64,000 bases of DNA from Ciborinia camelliae (lineage: Eukaryota; Ascomycota; Leotiomycetes; Helotiales; Sclerotiniaceae), in the NCBI GenBank assembly GCA_025890175.1, contig JANPYM010000004.1, forward strand, positions 999,134-1,063,133. Direction: 5' to 3'. Below the pieces are notes generated by a model. The model made no database searches, was not told where the DNA came from, and was given only the letters and a program-made list of their open reading frames with translations. Position numbers and translations under genes: made by a program. Numbering within the stretch: the first letter of the stretch is position 1; every line of letters starts with the position of its first letter. Of the stretch, positions 36,205-47,676 are shown one piece after another.

Positions 36205-37860
36205 TTAATCAATCTCTCCCACTCGTGGAGCACCACCTTCCCAACCAACACGCTCATAGTAACGGAAGACTAGATCGTATCCGTCAAAATCGTGTACGAT
36301 CCTATCAACTCTGCGATATCCAGGAATGTTTTCCATTCTTGCACTTCTCAAGCGAGCGGCGCCTGCACTCTTCATGGCCGAGGGAGAATCACCAAACAAC
36401 GTCAATTCTCTTCCCTCTGCCGAGCTCGCTTTCGATACAAATAGTGTGACACTGAAACGCCCTGGCTTGAAGATATCAACAACGTTCGCAATAATATCAG
36501 CCGTTCCACGACCAGTCTGGCAGCCAGGAACATTGGACTCGAACGATGCATACGAGCATTGAGGTTCGGGCGTAACATGGACCGTGAAATAATGGGTGGC
36601 AGTGCCTGCTTGGTCTGGAGCAGGAATAACTCCATTGGCCGAAAATCCACAAGGAGTGAAGAGATAGGCATCAACACGTGCATCGGGGTACTTCGAGGTA
36701 GGATAGACATCTGATAGACCGCAAGCTTCGGAGACTACCGTACCAAGTGCGTGACCCTCGGTGCCGAGTTCTTCGGGGAAGGAAACGTCGTCACCTGGTG
36801 TGACAAGGCCTCCGCTGTGATCAGAAGATGTGTTGCTAAAAACGTCGAAAGTTTCATCGGTGTTAGTACTTCCTGCTGTTGTGCCACTGACACTCAAATC
36901 GGTTCGACTTAATTCACCCAGGCTTTCTTCTGCCTCTCTTCGCGCCTCCAGAGCCCTACTGGCATACTTGTTCTCCGCGGCCGCAACCGCGTGATCAAGA
37001 TAGAATTGCTTCGCATTGTTTGGCTCCAGATCAGTCATCAAAATCTCCAAGGTTTCATCCGGTCCTTGGGCACAATCGTCTTCCAGGGTTGACAAAGACC
37101 CGACAGGCATATTCAAGACCTTTGTCTCAGTGATTGGCCTCTCTGCATCCGGAGTTTGAGGTGGTGTAAGGTCAGTGTTGGGATTGGTCAAGTATAGATA
37201 CCAGTGATCTCCATTCATCTTGCCAACCATATATGCACTACCACCTAAGAACATGTCATCGAGATATTTGACTTCATCTTTCCAGCTACGGTGCGGACCT
37301 TGCTGTTTCTCAGGGAATAAAAAGTTCTTTCGACTGTAAAAAACTCGGTAGGGTTTGGCAGCTGTCTTAACTTCTTCAATAGATTTACAATGTTGGGCAG
37401 GGAAGCCAGCATGAATGGCCGCAATCCGCAACATTCGACGAAGCCCGAGCAATAGGGTAGTAGTACCGCAAGTCTTGAGAATAAGCTTGTGGGGGAAGAC
37501 GAACATGCTGGACTCCGAGAGGAGGTATGCATCAACGTGTTCAGACTCGACGACTGATAGAACTTTACAGTTAACAAGATCTAGCATCCCAGTCCATGTT
37601 TCGGCCGAGACGGACTTGAGTCCATCTTGTTTAGCTCCAATAGGTAGATCCTTTGGAGATGGAGCAAACCAGACTTCTAAAAGTTTTTCGGGGCCTGTGA
37701 CTATTAGCTTTTTTCTTCTCTAGAATGAGACTCTGGTTCACGAACCTTCGAATGCATTGCTAGAATCGAGATCGATAGTAGCATCTCGATTGATAGTAAG
37801 TTGAGGTGTACCTTCAGAAGGCGAAAATGTATATTCGGACGGGATTTCGAGGTTGACCAT
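36205..37860 (-). CDS. SPE2: S-adenosylmethionine decarboxylase proenzyme
   Basis: Two exons: 37746-37860 and 36205-37694. The 51-nt intron (GTTCGT donor, GCTAAT branch, CACAG acceptor) falls inside the conserved FEGPEKLLEVWF segment. The protein has 534 residues. All key features of the eukaryotic enzyme are visible: the two glutamates of EGPEKLLEVWF, the self-cleavage site LSESSMFV that generates the pyruvoyl group from serine, the ILKTCGTT cysteine region, the processing serine in PCGFSANG and the histidine in YFTVHVTPEPQCSYASFESN. It decarboxylates S-adenosylmethionine to supply aminopropyl groups for spermidine and spermine. Between the alpha-chain core blocks there is an insert of about 90 residues rich in Ser, Thr, Asp and Glu (around 240-330), which lengthens it well beyond the roughly 330-400 residues of animal or yeast enzymes. 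About 580 bases upstream contain no ATG on this strand. Confidence 0.95.
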
Positions 37861-38439
37861 CTCCGAAATCTAGACTGCGAATATGCTCGTAGTATTGAAT
37901 TTTGTGCTTAATGCCAGGTATAGTTTACTTTTTTTGCGAATTGGCAAAGTACTGCGAAGCACTATCTGCCACCCAGACGAACCTTGCGGTGTTCGACCGA
38001 GAAGAGAAGGCCCACAGAACCGTGGGAAATGGTATGTGCTGGCGAAGCCAGCAAGATATTCAGAATATGGACGTCACGTAGGGGACGTTAGGGAGGTCGG
38101 GTGCAAAGGGGGATGAAAAAGTCTTTTTCCGAAGGAATGTTGGATTTGTTGGACTCGCTCTGATAGATGCCGATACCGTGAGAAGATATCGGGTCTAGCA
38201 GACGAGTAGTATCTGCAGTTTAGGTATTCGAGTTTGTTTAAATGTTCGGGGGTAGGGGGCGTGGCTGGTGTTATCTGGGCCTGGAGAAAGAGGGGCAGCT
38301 GTCAGCAAAATGGTTGACCTGATCAAGAGATTGAAATCTCTGCAAGTATATTAATCAAACCCCGGTTTATCAACGTGGTGAATTGTTTTTCAGAAGTCAC
38401 TAGACTATACTGACTAAACCACCAGGATGATTCTTAACA
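37861..38439 (-). promoter_or_regulatory. Probable long AUG-free leader of the S-adenosylmethionine decarboxylase gene
   Basis: Read on the minus strand, no ATG occurs between 38440 and the start codon at 37860. About nine would be expected by chance in 580 bases, and the opposite strand shows about that many. Depletion on the transcribed strand alone fits a long, scanned 5' leader. The region is also G/C-skewed in blocks (GGGGACGTTAGGGAGGTCGGG on the plus strand near 38080-38100). The transcription start has not been measured. Confidence 0.5.
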
Positions 38440-41400
38440 CATGGGAGAAGTATACTTGGGACGATAGGCCTCAGTTTGGAATATCATCCGTAGGAGATCA
38501 TGAGATTGAGATGGCAGAAGAATATACTGGCAGATAAGAGAGATATGATAGATAGATAGTTGAAAATCCTTACTTTGCTGGCTTGGAAAGGAAGCGTAGT
38601 AGATCTTTAGTGCTCATAGAGGATTGTGGGAGTATTGATAGGGTAGTTGTTGATATCGCAGCCAAGTGTGACACAACACTGACTGTGACTTAATTGCAAA
38701 GATTGCAATTTCAATAATTGGATAAAATATTCATTGAAATCCTACAGGACAGCAAGTGGAAGGAAGATACGAAGGTATTTGAGGTGTTGAGGTGTTGGAA
38801 TAGATCTTCAGAAGGTGAAGTGTGGATTTATTGTTGCGGTGATTGCTGGCAAAAACTTTTTTCTTTTTTTGGGGGGGAGGGGGTTTGGGGTATGATGGAT
38901 GATGGATGTGTGGGAGACTACGACCAGGTATAGGAGTAGGGAGGTAGGTAGGCCTAAGACAACATGCGTCATTGGTCAGTTTATTATACTCGAGTGTTGC
39001 AAGTTGTGAGCGTTGGCTGTTGACCCGTTGACCGCCTACCCGAAAAAGAAAGAATTTGAAAGTTCTAGAACGTTTTTGATAGAACCTTATTTACGGTCTC
39101 CCGACTAATAAAGTACCTAGGTACCTAGGTAATTATCAGGTAGGAAAAAGAAATCTCTCTCAAGAAAAGGAAAGAAAAGAAAGCAGCAATATAATGGATG
39201 TGATAGTGAACACGAAGATGAAGGGTTGGGAAGGGGATTGAATCTTGAAAGTACGGCAGAGGGATTTTCTATTAATTACTAGGTATTATTATTACTACAA
39301 TATTAATTATTGACATCGAAATTTTCGCAGATCGCTCGATCATTTAGGTGGGAGACGATGATGGGCATCAACAGCTTCTTGGCGAAAAAGAGCAGAACTC
39401 CCCATATGGAGATATCAACTGGATATCCTTTGCTCCACCCCGCACTTACCATAAAGAGATCTGGTACGCTGGTATATGGATATACTCCGTATATGTCCAC
39501 CCCACCAAAAAAAAGCAACCTTACCTAAATTGAAAGAATGGCAGAAACTGCAAGAAAGTTTAAATCGAGGTAGGTTCAATCATGTTGGCTGAAGTTTTTT
39601 ATGCTTTTTTTTTTCTTCTGATGTCTTGGCTATTTTGGCTTTTAATCCAACGAAACATTTTTATTCTCAATATTTACCCCTGGGATGTGATTGGCTGGTT
39701 GAGGGAGAAAGTATTTTGACTAAGCTAAATGCATTCACATTTGCATTAGGTATGAGGTTACTTCATACCTAAGTAGCTAGCTACCTAGTAGCTTCGGTTC
39801 TTGGTACTTGCTTGCTTTCAACCCAAATGAAATTGGGCAGTATTCTTCGCTTATACAGGATAGGCCTAAAACGGGGAGCACAAAGAATACGAATCCATTG
39901 GAATTTGGAACATAGCCTGTAAGTATGGGCTATTGATGCGACTGGCGAAGAGCTATGTACCTACTAGGTAGGTAGGTAGCAGTAACCTTATCATCATGCT
40001 TCTAGCTGTCGAACTTGACAAGCGATATCTGATTCTGGGTGGTCACACACAAATCTGCAGCACAATGTTATGTATCAATCATTGGTAAGCGATGCAAATC
40101 ACCACTCAGTTGAGGAGAAGCAGGTATGGGAGTTATGCTTAGATGTCCCTGTTGCAGTTTTAAGATCTATCTTACGATTTATAAGATGCTCCGGTTCCCC
40201 GCTAGCAATTGAAGATAGATGGCAGCCGTTTGTATACATAAATCTTTTCTTGACGTTTCTGCTTGTGTTTCAATTTCAATCTCCTCTCTAAGCCATTTGA
40301 ATTGGCTATCATTCATACTCCACGTACTCTTTCCCAAAGAGAAGAGCCCGCCCCCTTCAGGTATTCCCCTATACCAAGAATTCGAGGCCATTGTAAACAA
40401 CAAAGTTGTTGTCGGCCTCTACTTCATCAACCAACATTACTCCATGCCCTTGAATGATGGGATGAATGGGAAATCCCGCGTTTCAATGCTAGATATACAG
40501 ATTCTACTGGAACATTCACTATGTACCTAGAACCATAAGGGAGCGGGGTCTGACTCCCTCCCCTCAAGTTCAGTCTTCCCTCCTGTGCCTAGCCTCCATT
40601 TTATTGGACAATGAAAAGTTTTGTTGCATCATCATATCTTGTGATTATTTCTTCTAGAATCTTAACATTCTATATATCTTATTCGTGCCCATTCACCTAC
40701 TCGTCTCGGGTAGATATTAATGCTGCATAAACCAAAATTCATCTCATCTTCACTCTGTACTCGAATATTCACATTCATTTTCATCTTATTAGTGGGCTGG
40801 GAACTTTTATTACGCATCAAGAAATGTTTGGTTAGCTCTTAATCATTTGATATTCCCCAAAACCATATCCGTACTCCATTCGGTCATTCCACTTTCAGAA
40901 CATCCTTATGTTGGTGTTATACAATAATTCATATAAAAAAGTAACAACTTCTCGTCTCAAGTTGTGAAATGGGGACATGCTACATTTCATCTCCAAGATC
41001 AAGATTCTTGATTACTCATCCCATATATTAAGTACATTGTTATAAACATACACCGTTGTCGTGCGTCCATACATACCCGACTCCACAATACGCATCTTAT
41101 TTGTCTATTCATATAGAAAACTCATTTTGATTCGCGGTTGATTTTCAAATCTTCCCGTCAAGCGAAACGTCGTACTAGGTCGCTAAGGACTCGATTGTAA
41201 CAAAATAGATGATGGAGCAGGATTGTTTGCAAGACGGGAACCTTGATGATGAAACATTTGTCGGATGTTGCTGTTGATCGATATGGATATTGGGATCTTC
41301 CTGGCTGACTAGAATTGCAGGTATTTACTCAATTTGACAAACTAGGTACAATTGTTTTCTTCAAATATGGAATGGAGACGGTTTACGCCATACTAGAATT

Positions 41401-41712
41401 CTTTATCGCTACCATTGAAGATTTTGGGGAGGCCACATCATACTAATCCATAGTACACTGTGTATTTCAAGGTCGCCGAAAGGTTTGATAGATGTTACAT
41501 AAAGATCCGGAATCAAGTCCTATTTTGTACTTGATATTTACACTGCATGGCGTACCAATATTACGCTAGGTATACGAACGCGTGAACAGAGGGGGTTGTG
41601 CGATGTCATTTATGACTTTTGAAGACGATTTATATCCTCTGTTTTACGCAGAGATTGGATAGCTACTATTGAAACCTTTAACGCATCGTTTCTGAGTGAT
41701 AATTTCATCACA
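38440..41712. other. Intergenic region
   Basis: About 3.3 kb without a supported gene. CCTAGGTACCTAGGTA palindromes lie at 39116-39132 and CTACCTACCTAG-type motifs near 39780 and 39965. Short open frames on both strands show no domain. The 40.0-40.5 kb cluster of overlapping frames gives only low-complexity translations. Confidence 0.4.
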
Positions 41713-43382
41713 ATGTTTTCACATTTTCCATTTTCTATTGCTACCTGAGGGGTGGTTGGGTTTACGTTGGCGGCGAGTTCTCTTGAGAAATATGATAACT
41801 CGGCCAATGAAGTGACTAAAGCCACTGCCTTTTCTTTAACTGTAAGATCTTCGAATTCGCGTTTCTTTAGGGTCCTTGTCCAATTACTGACCTATCATTA
41901 GTATGCATATCCATTACTTGCCTATCTTCCGCTCGCAAGACCTTGCCTGGAACCGGATAGCGTTGGATTCAATGAATTCGACCACCAGACGGGATTGGCG
42001 AATCCAGAAGACAAAGAAGTTGTGCGCCTGAATGTCGATACTCTCTACTCCAGCATGATAGTCGACCTTTCATCTCAAAATATTGAGCTCGGGATTCCCG
42101 AAGTTCCCGATGGTCGATTTTATGTATTTCCCTTTTATGATGTGTGAGTTTCTTGTAATTGTGGTGATGGATCCATATCAATCAAAGTAGTTATGGAAAC
42201 AACTTTGCCAACATTGGAAGCCTCGAGGGCACATCCCCTGGAACGTACCTTCTTCCCCTGATAATTGGGGTGTCAATTTGACGGACGAAAATCCGGATTA
42301 TCTGGGTTTCATCAACTTCCCTACTGCTTGGGGAGGTGTCTTCCTCAGGATTTTGTTTTACAACAACGACACTGATATCCCCAATGTTCAAGCCATTCAA
42401 AATCAGATTACAATTACTCTTGTCGACCGCGACAGCCCCTCAATGTTTGATGGCGCCTCCCTTGGAAGAGGTGATCAGCAACAGCATATCCAGCACCGCA
42501 GTAAGCGTTGCTCCGGGAGCTCTCAATGAAACACTTGCTACAGAGCTTTTAGAGTTCTTAGCTTTTGTCAATCCATACGCATCACCAGAATCGAGCGCTG
42601 CAGAACTCACTCTCGCGTCGAATCTTTCAATGGCAGGAATAGTCAACGGCATATATACACCACCCGATGGAGTGGATTTCAAGGAAGCTGTTGAAATTAT
42701 CAATATTACCAATACAGAAATGATGTCATACCCATCAAACTTAATACTCTACGCCAATAACTGGATTGGCACAGCCGCCGATGAATCCGGAAACTTCGAG
42801 GGGTATTACGACATGCGAGCCGAGGTAGCTTGGAAGGCGTATCTCCAATTGAGTACGGATGTTGCTATATATCCTTTCTTACATGCCGCCGGAATTCTAC
42901 CCAGCTGGACCGATCTGGAGGTCTCCAGCACTTCCTCCATTCTCTTTACCTTCTACGGCAAGCCGCCAGTATCTTGCTTTTGGTCCCTGACCGTCTACGG
43001 AGAAGACAGTTACTTGATGCCGAACGACTTCGGCATCTATGCACTCGGCGATCGAAGTAATCTCGCCTACCCCGACTCGAACTTAGTATATTCAGACAAC
43101 AGCGAACGAGACGACGTATTTCAAATCCTGATCCAAGCATCGAATATCGTGCCTCCGAAAAACTGGACGTCGAACTGGCTTCCGGGACCTAGCGGAGGTG
43201 GCCAATTTCAGATCAATCTCAGGTATTATGGTCCACAGGCATCGATCAACAATTTATCTTATGTGCAGCCGTTTGTCAGCATTATTCCAGCGGTTATGGA
43301 TTCACCGGAAAGTGAAGAACAAATCTATACCACAGAGGGAAGTATAAAAAATCAGGAAACCCTCTTCTCAAATGAACTCTGA
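41713..43382 (+). pseudogene. Broken DUF1254/DUF1214-domain gene
   Basis: Three exons can be traced: 41713-41841, 41902-42143 and 42191-43382, with proper introns (GTAAGA...CTGAC...TTAG and GTGAGT...GTAG). The translation carries DUF1254 signatures (YAYPLLAYLPLARP, FNEFDHQTGLANPEDKEVV, LNVDTLYSSMIVDLS, GRFYVFPFYDV, YGNNFANIGS, NFPTAWGGVFLRIL). The C-terminal DUF1214 half follows (FWSLTVYGEDSYLMPNDFGIYALGDR, shown in part, and LPGPSGGGQFQINLRYYGP). Three lesions are visible. TGA at 41746-41748 lies inside what looks like a signal peptide (MFSHFPFSIAT-stop-GVVGFTLAASS). A frame change at a C run at 42255-42258 is followed by a second one near 42450-42460 that restores the first frame. In between, the domain reads on in another frame. 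Intact relatives are secreted proteins of poorly defined function. Homopolymer sequencing error could explain the first frame change but not the TGA. Confidence 0.8.
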
Positions 43383-44797
43383 TGCGTGGAGGTTGGCGAA
43401 AATACCTCAGGAGTTTCAACTGTTACCTCGACTCCAGAGTCATGTGGCTTTCTTTGGGTTTGGCTGATGGACCCAGAAATGTTTTGTGTTTAGAGCTAAA
43501 TCAGATGTTCACAGTAAATCGTCTTCTAATGTATTATGTTGGCCATGGATACACAAGTCAAGATGGTAGATATTAATCTTTGATTCCACCCCCTCCCACT
43601 GCTATCATTCAGATATGATAAATAAAGCCATTCTCATCATGCATCATACATCATGTATCTATCATATTAGATTTTGAGACATGCAACTGAACACAAACCC
43701 TTCTGAATCCCTTGCGGATTATTTATTCTCTGAAAGTCAACCAACTCCGACTTTCGATCTTGTTGCTCGCAACGGTGATGAAGCAAGCCAACAATCTCAA
43801 CCTCTATAGCTCATGGAAGATATACTGCTGGCACTGGAGATGATGAAACTGTTACCTCACACATCTGACAAGCTTTTGAGACCTGCCACAAAACTCCCTC
43901 CCCCATACCACAATTATCCTTCCACTCTCATCCCATAATTCACTGCCGCTCACCACTCACCACTCACCACCTTTAAAGTTAAATCCACAATCGTCATCCA
44001 CCCACCCACCAACCAACCAGCACTTACTTCATTCATCCTCCCGTGCCCCCAAAAACCAAAACCTCTCTCTCTCTCTCTATTTATTTATCTCCTTCGCCTC
44101 CAAAAAAAAAACAAAAAAAAACAAAAATAGCAAAAGATCAGTCTGCAGCTTGATCTCCCAATGACATCCAATACTATATGGACCACTGTACCTACTAGGC
44201 ATCTTGACCCCATGATGAAGCGGGTACTATACCACTGCGCCATGGGAGACTCGTTCGGATATTGGGATGGGTGATATTTGGGTTTATGTATAGTAGGTCG
44301 GGTGTTGTGTATTCACTAGGGACTGAGTAATTGGTGGGATGGTTGGTAAGGAGGAGGGTACTTCCAAGGTTATTTTTTGTTTGTTTGGAAAGGATTATTT
44401 GAGGGAGGATAGTCTATAGAGGAGACGGATATAATGAAGACACTTGAATTCTCGAATTTAGGAGGCCTTTTTTTCATGATGGAGCGGAACCCTTATTAGT
44501 TACTACACAACCAACACTTGTCCGCGCGTTATCATCTGGAGATCAGCATGATTGCTCATTCCAAGCATTGATTGCATGCGAGGGAGCATCGCGAAGAGAG
44601 ATGATTTGAGAAGGTGGTATCGCCGCAGAGAAAGCAGACTCCTTAATCTGGGATGATATGATGGTACCAGTTTCATATGCGAAATATACAATGGGGTAGC
44701 GTGATAAGTCACCCACAACTTATGAGAGGTTTTAGTAGGTATTTTACAATAGGTATTCTACATCTGTGTCATCCATCCATGCATGTGATATGCACAT
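43383..44797. other. Intergenic region with low-complexity tracts
   Basis: About 1.4 kb. It includes a CT microsatellite (44065-44081), an A-rich tract (44101-44128) and a tRNA-like stretch on the minus strand annotated separately. No protein gene is supported. Confidence 0.4.
44102..44249 (-). other. tRNA-like / RNA polymerase III-like sequence, probably a relic
   Basis: The minus strand reads TCTCCCATGGCGCAGTGGTA at its start. The internal TGGCGCAGTGG is a good A box of a nuclear tRNA gene, and it is followed by CCCGCTTCATCATGGGGTC, resembling a CAT-anticodon arm whose stem has lost pairing. A TGGGAGA able to pair with TCTCCCA lies about 90 bases downstream. GATCAAGCT, one base off the B-box consensus, comes right after it, and long T runs follow at 44128-44102 as a possible terminator. 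Spacing is too long for a plain tRNA and a proper T arm is absent. A decayed tRNA-Met, a tRNA-derived element or chance are all possible. Confidence 0.3.
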
Positions 44798-45691
44798 CTA
44801 TGATATACCAAGAGGTTTCAAGACTCTCTCCCTCGCCACTCTTGTTGCAACATCACCACCCTGTTGCAATGCGACCGCTCCAATAATAGCGTACAACGAA
44901 GTGGCCATTACAAGGTCAATACCGGATTTTTGCAGATTATCTTTCTATGGAAGATATTAGTAGCCGTATAGGGTATCTCATATAGGAAAACTATGCGACT
45001 TACCATTCTAGGTTCCCATCTAATAATATCCGGCATACCCATCTGAGTTCCCAAGCTCGCCAACCTCTCTTTGCTCAGAATACTATCCACCTTGACATTC
45101 ATCAAGTTTGGCAACCCGTCCAGAGCAGGATGTGAAAATGGTTCCCGGTTATCTGTATCTTGAGGTAACTGGGTTTGTGTCGCAATCGGTGATTGTAATA
45201 AAGTTAAATTTGTCTGCAAGCTCAATATCCTACGTCCTGCACATCATAAACTCAGTATGTGCTCATCACCCCCAATGTAGAACAGAGTACGCACCAAAAT
45301 ATGCCAGCCGATCATTAAATCCTCTTCTCCCTTGATCAAAGCTTTTGTGTGTAATAGCAAGCCATTTGACATCATCTGTAAGTACTTGGTCGCCTTCTCG
45401 TCCTAGAAATTGGATATAAAATCTGTCTAATCGTTTCGGGTCGCTATTAACCTCCCATAAAGGTGCATCGCGGTTTGCTCTTGGGTTGAAAGGCAACTTC
45501 ATCTGTGGTGGTGTATATGACCATCTAGGTTGCGCCCCTCGTTCTTTATATTGATTATCTGATTTCGAGGGTGATGTTGAGAATTGTCGGGCGGTATTTG
45601 AGCGGGAGGATATGGGAGTGGGACACGAGCATCTTTGACGTGCTTGTCTGGTGAGGGATTGGATTGATCTGGTGGTGGTTTTGGATGCCAT
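44798..45691 (-). CDS. MRPL15: Mitochondrial large-subunit ribosomal protein mL57 (Mrpl15), RNase III-like fold
   Basis: Three exons: 45295-45691, 45004-45236 and 44798-44944, giving 258 residues, close to the yeast protein. Intron 1 (45237-45294) has a GTGCGT donor. Intron 2 (44945-45003) has GTAAGT and CTACTAAT. The N-terminus is Arg/Ser/Thr-rich with almost no acidic residues, a typical mitochondrial presequence. The body matches the fungal mL57 group: LPFNPRANRDAPLWEVNSDP, LDRFYIQFLG, VKWLAITHKSFDQGRRGFND, RLAYFGRRILSLQTNL and the C-terminal DLVMATSLYAIIGAVALQQG. The fold derives from RNase III, but the acidic catalytic residues are not conserved in this group. It lies head to head with RTT109, only 293 bases apart. 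Confidence 0.92.
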
Positions 45692-45984
45692 TGTTGTGTA
45701 TAATTTGTGGTCAATTAGTCGTAAAAATGCCCCCCTCCTCTAACAAAATAATAATTCCTCGATGTTGAAAGCTCAAGATAGATTTCTGGAAACTTTATCT
45801 AGGCCCTATACTCCTTTTGGACTAGTCATAGCTTCGCGTTTTCCGACTCGCCGACGCGTTCACAAAAGACGACATCATTTAAAGTCCCAATCCCAGTTTC
45901 CGTCCCAGGAGTTTTTCAAGCTTTACAATTTTGATTTATGATGATCATGAAATTCATGAAATAAATTTACAATATTCTTTTGCT
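45692..45984. promoter_or_regulatory. Short divergent promoter between mL57 and RTT109
   Basis: The 293 bases between two opposing start codons must hold both promoters. A GACTAGTC palindrome lies near 45820. An in-frame ATG for RTT109 at 45931 lies inside this stretch and would shorten it further. Confidence 0.5.
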
Positions 45985-47676
45985 ATGGCTACCAAGGGGA
46001 CTATTGATTCGAAAGAATCAGTTGCTTCTTCCATTTTCATTCAAAAACTTGCTTCTGTCCTTCCTAAAGACGTCACCTTTAAGGTCTACCATCTATCGAC
46101 TCCTCCCACCAAAACCTCATCTTTATATTCTGCACCCCCAAACAGTCGCCCCGATAGAACCTATTGCGAAAGTCATTTTCTTACCGTTTCGATCCGAACT
46201 CCATCGAAACAAGATGCATCGGAATTAGTAGAAGTATTAGTTTTCGCAATCGAAATTCTCATTTATTCCACTGCATACGATACTACGTTCTTCGTTTCGA
46301 AGGCCGATTCAACTGGTTATCTTCACTTATTGAAGCTGCCAAAGGGAACCCCCTCTCCCATAAGAGATATTAGTGCTACATTTTTACAACATTTGGTCGA
46401 GCAACATCAAAGGGAAAACATTCGAAGTATTGTTTCTCTTTTCGCGCGAGCTCAAGATCAATATCTTTTCCCCGGAAGCATCGAATATAGTGGGAAGCAT
46501 GTACTGGATGACAGAGGCTTGGTGCGCTGGTGGTGCCGGGTGCTTGATCCGCTGATAGAGCAGACGGAGACCTCCACCAATCTGCGCAAACCACAATGGG
46601 ATTCAGTGAAAGGCTTCTTGATTGTGCCTGGACAGGATAATTATGAGACTAGGTCGTATCTCCCAGCAAGAGTAAAACTTCAGACTGCGCAGAGCTCCTG
46701 GACTATTGGCCATCCGCTCCGTCAAATTTCGAGACATGCAGACGATGTTCCTCCACGATGTTTAGTCCCACATTACCCTGATGATCCTAAAGCAAGATTC
46801 TTAGACGAATTGGACGATGAGATAGGCAGGGGCAAGGATGATGCGAGTGGGCAATGGAAGAGTGTGAAGACTATCGATCAATTCTGGGAGATGATGGCAT
46901 ATCGACAAGAGTGTTCAGCAGGACGACTTGTTGGATTCATATGGATTGTTTTTACACCACCAGTTCGGCATAATAATGCGGAGCTTGTGATTCGTAGTAG
47001 TCAGAGTACGATACAGACTAGCGATAGCCAAGATATCAACTCTTCATTTCTATCAATTCCAGATACAACGACAGCCATTTCCACTCCATCGACATCCTTC
47101 AGTAGCTCATTCCCATCTCAACAGTCGCCTTCTAAGCGCAGTGATATTCTGCCATTTACCGAGGAACCTACTCCATCATTAAAGTCTTCTACTCAACGAA
47201 AGAAGAAGAAATTGACGGGAGCTATCATTCCCAGACAACCGCGCATCAAGACCGAGAATAAAAATTACTTGCTCGATAGGCCCGAAAACACCGCCTACTA
47301 TAGTTGGAAACCAGAAGGTCGCGGTCAAGTCATTGTTGATGAAACAGACTACCATCGAATCAATGAACTACTCCTTCGACTAGACTTTGCCGACCTCGAA
47401 CTAGCAAGCTCGAGTTCAAAAAGGTGGATCAACGAAGTCGGCTCAGGCGCTGGACGTGTGGGCGATGCATGGGGCCAATTAGTCACAGGAACTAAAGTCA
47501 CAGAGATTATCAATAAGACGGGTGGAGCAGGCGTTACCACCCTTAATGTAGGACTTATGCGGAAGAAAAGAAAATCGAGCTCAGAAGAACCCCACGAGCC
47601 GACTCCTACCGCGACATCGACACCCCAGGTCAATGTGCTTGGAGGAGGCATGATTCGAAAGAAAGTAAAGAACTAA
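45985..47676 (+). CDS. RTT109: Histone acetyltransferase Rtt109 (H3 Lys56)
   Basis: A single exon of 563 residues from ATG 45985. The frame opens with another ATG at 45931, which would add 18 residues; 45985 was chosen because family similarity begins there (IQKLASVLPKDVTFKVYHLST). The diagnostic core is present: LFARAQDQYLFPGS and KHVLDDRGLVRWWCRVLD at residues 152-188. The YPDDPKARFLDELDDE block and FWEMMAYRQECSAGRLVGFIW follow. Rtt109 acetylates free histone H3 on Lys56 (and N-terminal lysines with partner chaperones) for nucleosome assembly and genome stability, and it acts in the nucleus. After the catalytic domain come a Ser/Thr-rich linker and a basic tail (RKKKKLTGAIIPRQ, LMRKKRKSS, MIRKKVKN). 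The tail likely serves nuclear import or Vps75/Asf1 contact, in the way described for fungal homologues. Confidence 0.95.
   Translation: MATKGTIDSKESVASSIFIQKLASVLPKDVTFKVYHLSTPPTKTSSLYSAPPNSRPDRTYCESHFLTVSIRTPSKQDASELVEVLVFAIEILIYSTAYDTTFFVSKADSTGYLHLLKLPKGTPSPIRDISATFLQHLVEQHQRENIRSIVSLFARAQDQYLFPGSIEYSGKHVLDDRGLVRWWCRVLDPLIEQTETSTNLRKPQWDSVKGFLIVPGQDNYETRSYLPARVKLQTAQSSWTIGHPLRQISRHADDVPPRCLVPHYPDDPKARFLDELDDEIGRGKDDASGQWKSVKTIDQFWEMMAYRQECSAGRLVGFIWIVFTPPVRHNNAELVIRSSQSTIQTSDSQDINSSFLSIPDTTTAISTPSTSFSSSFPSQQSPSKRSDILPFTEEPTPSLKSSTQRKKKKLTGAIIPRQPRIKTENKNYLLDRPENTAYYSWKPEGRGQVIVDETDYHRINELLLRLDFADLELASSSSKRWINEVGSGAGRVGDAWGQLVTGTKVTEIINKTGGAGVTTLNVGLMRKKRKSSSEEPHEPTPTATSTPQVNVLGGGMIRKKVKN

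Noticed and set aside
42246..42344. Intron that would bypass the first frame change in the DUF1254 gene
   Set aside because: It would remove NFPTAWGGVFLRIL, which is clearly part of the domain.
45931..45984. Earlier ATG for RTT109
   Set aside because: Adds 18 residues without family similarity and would leave only 239 bases of divergent promoter; 45985 preferred.
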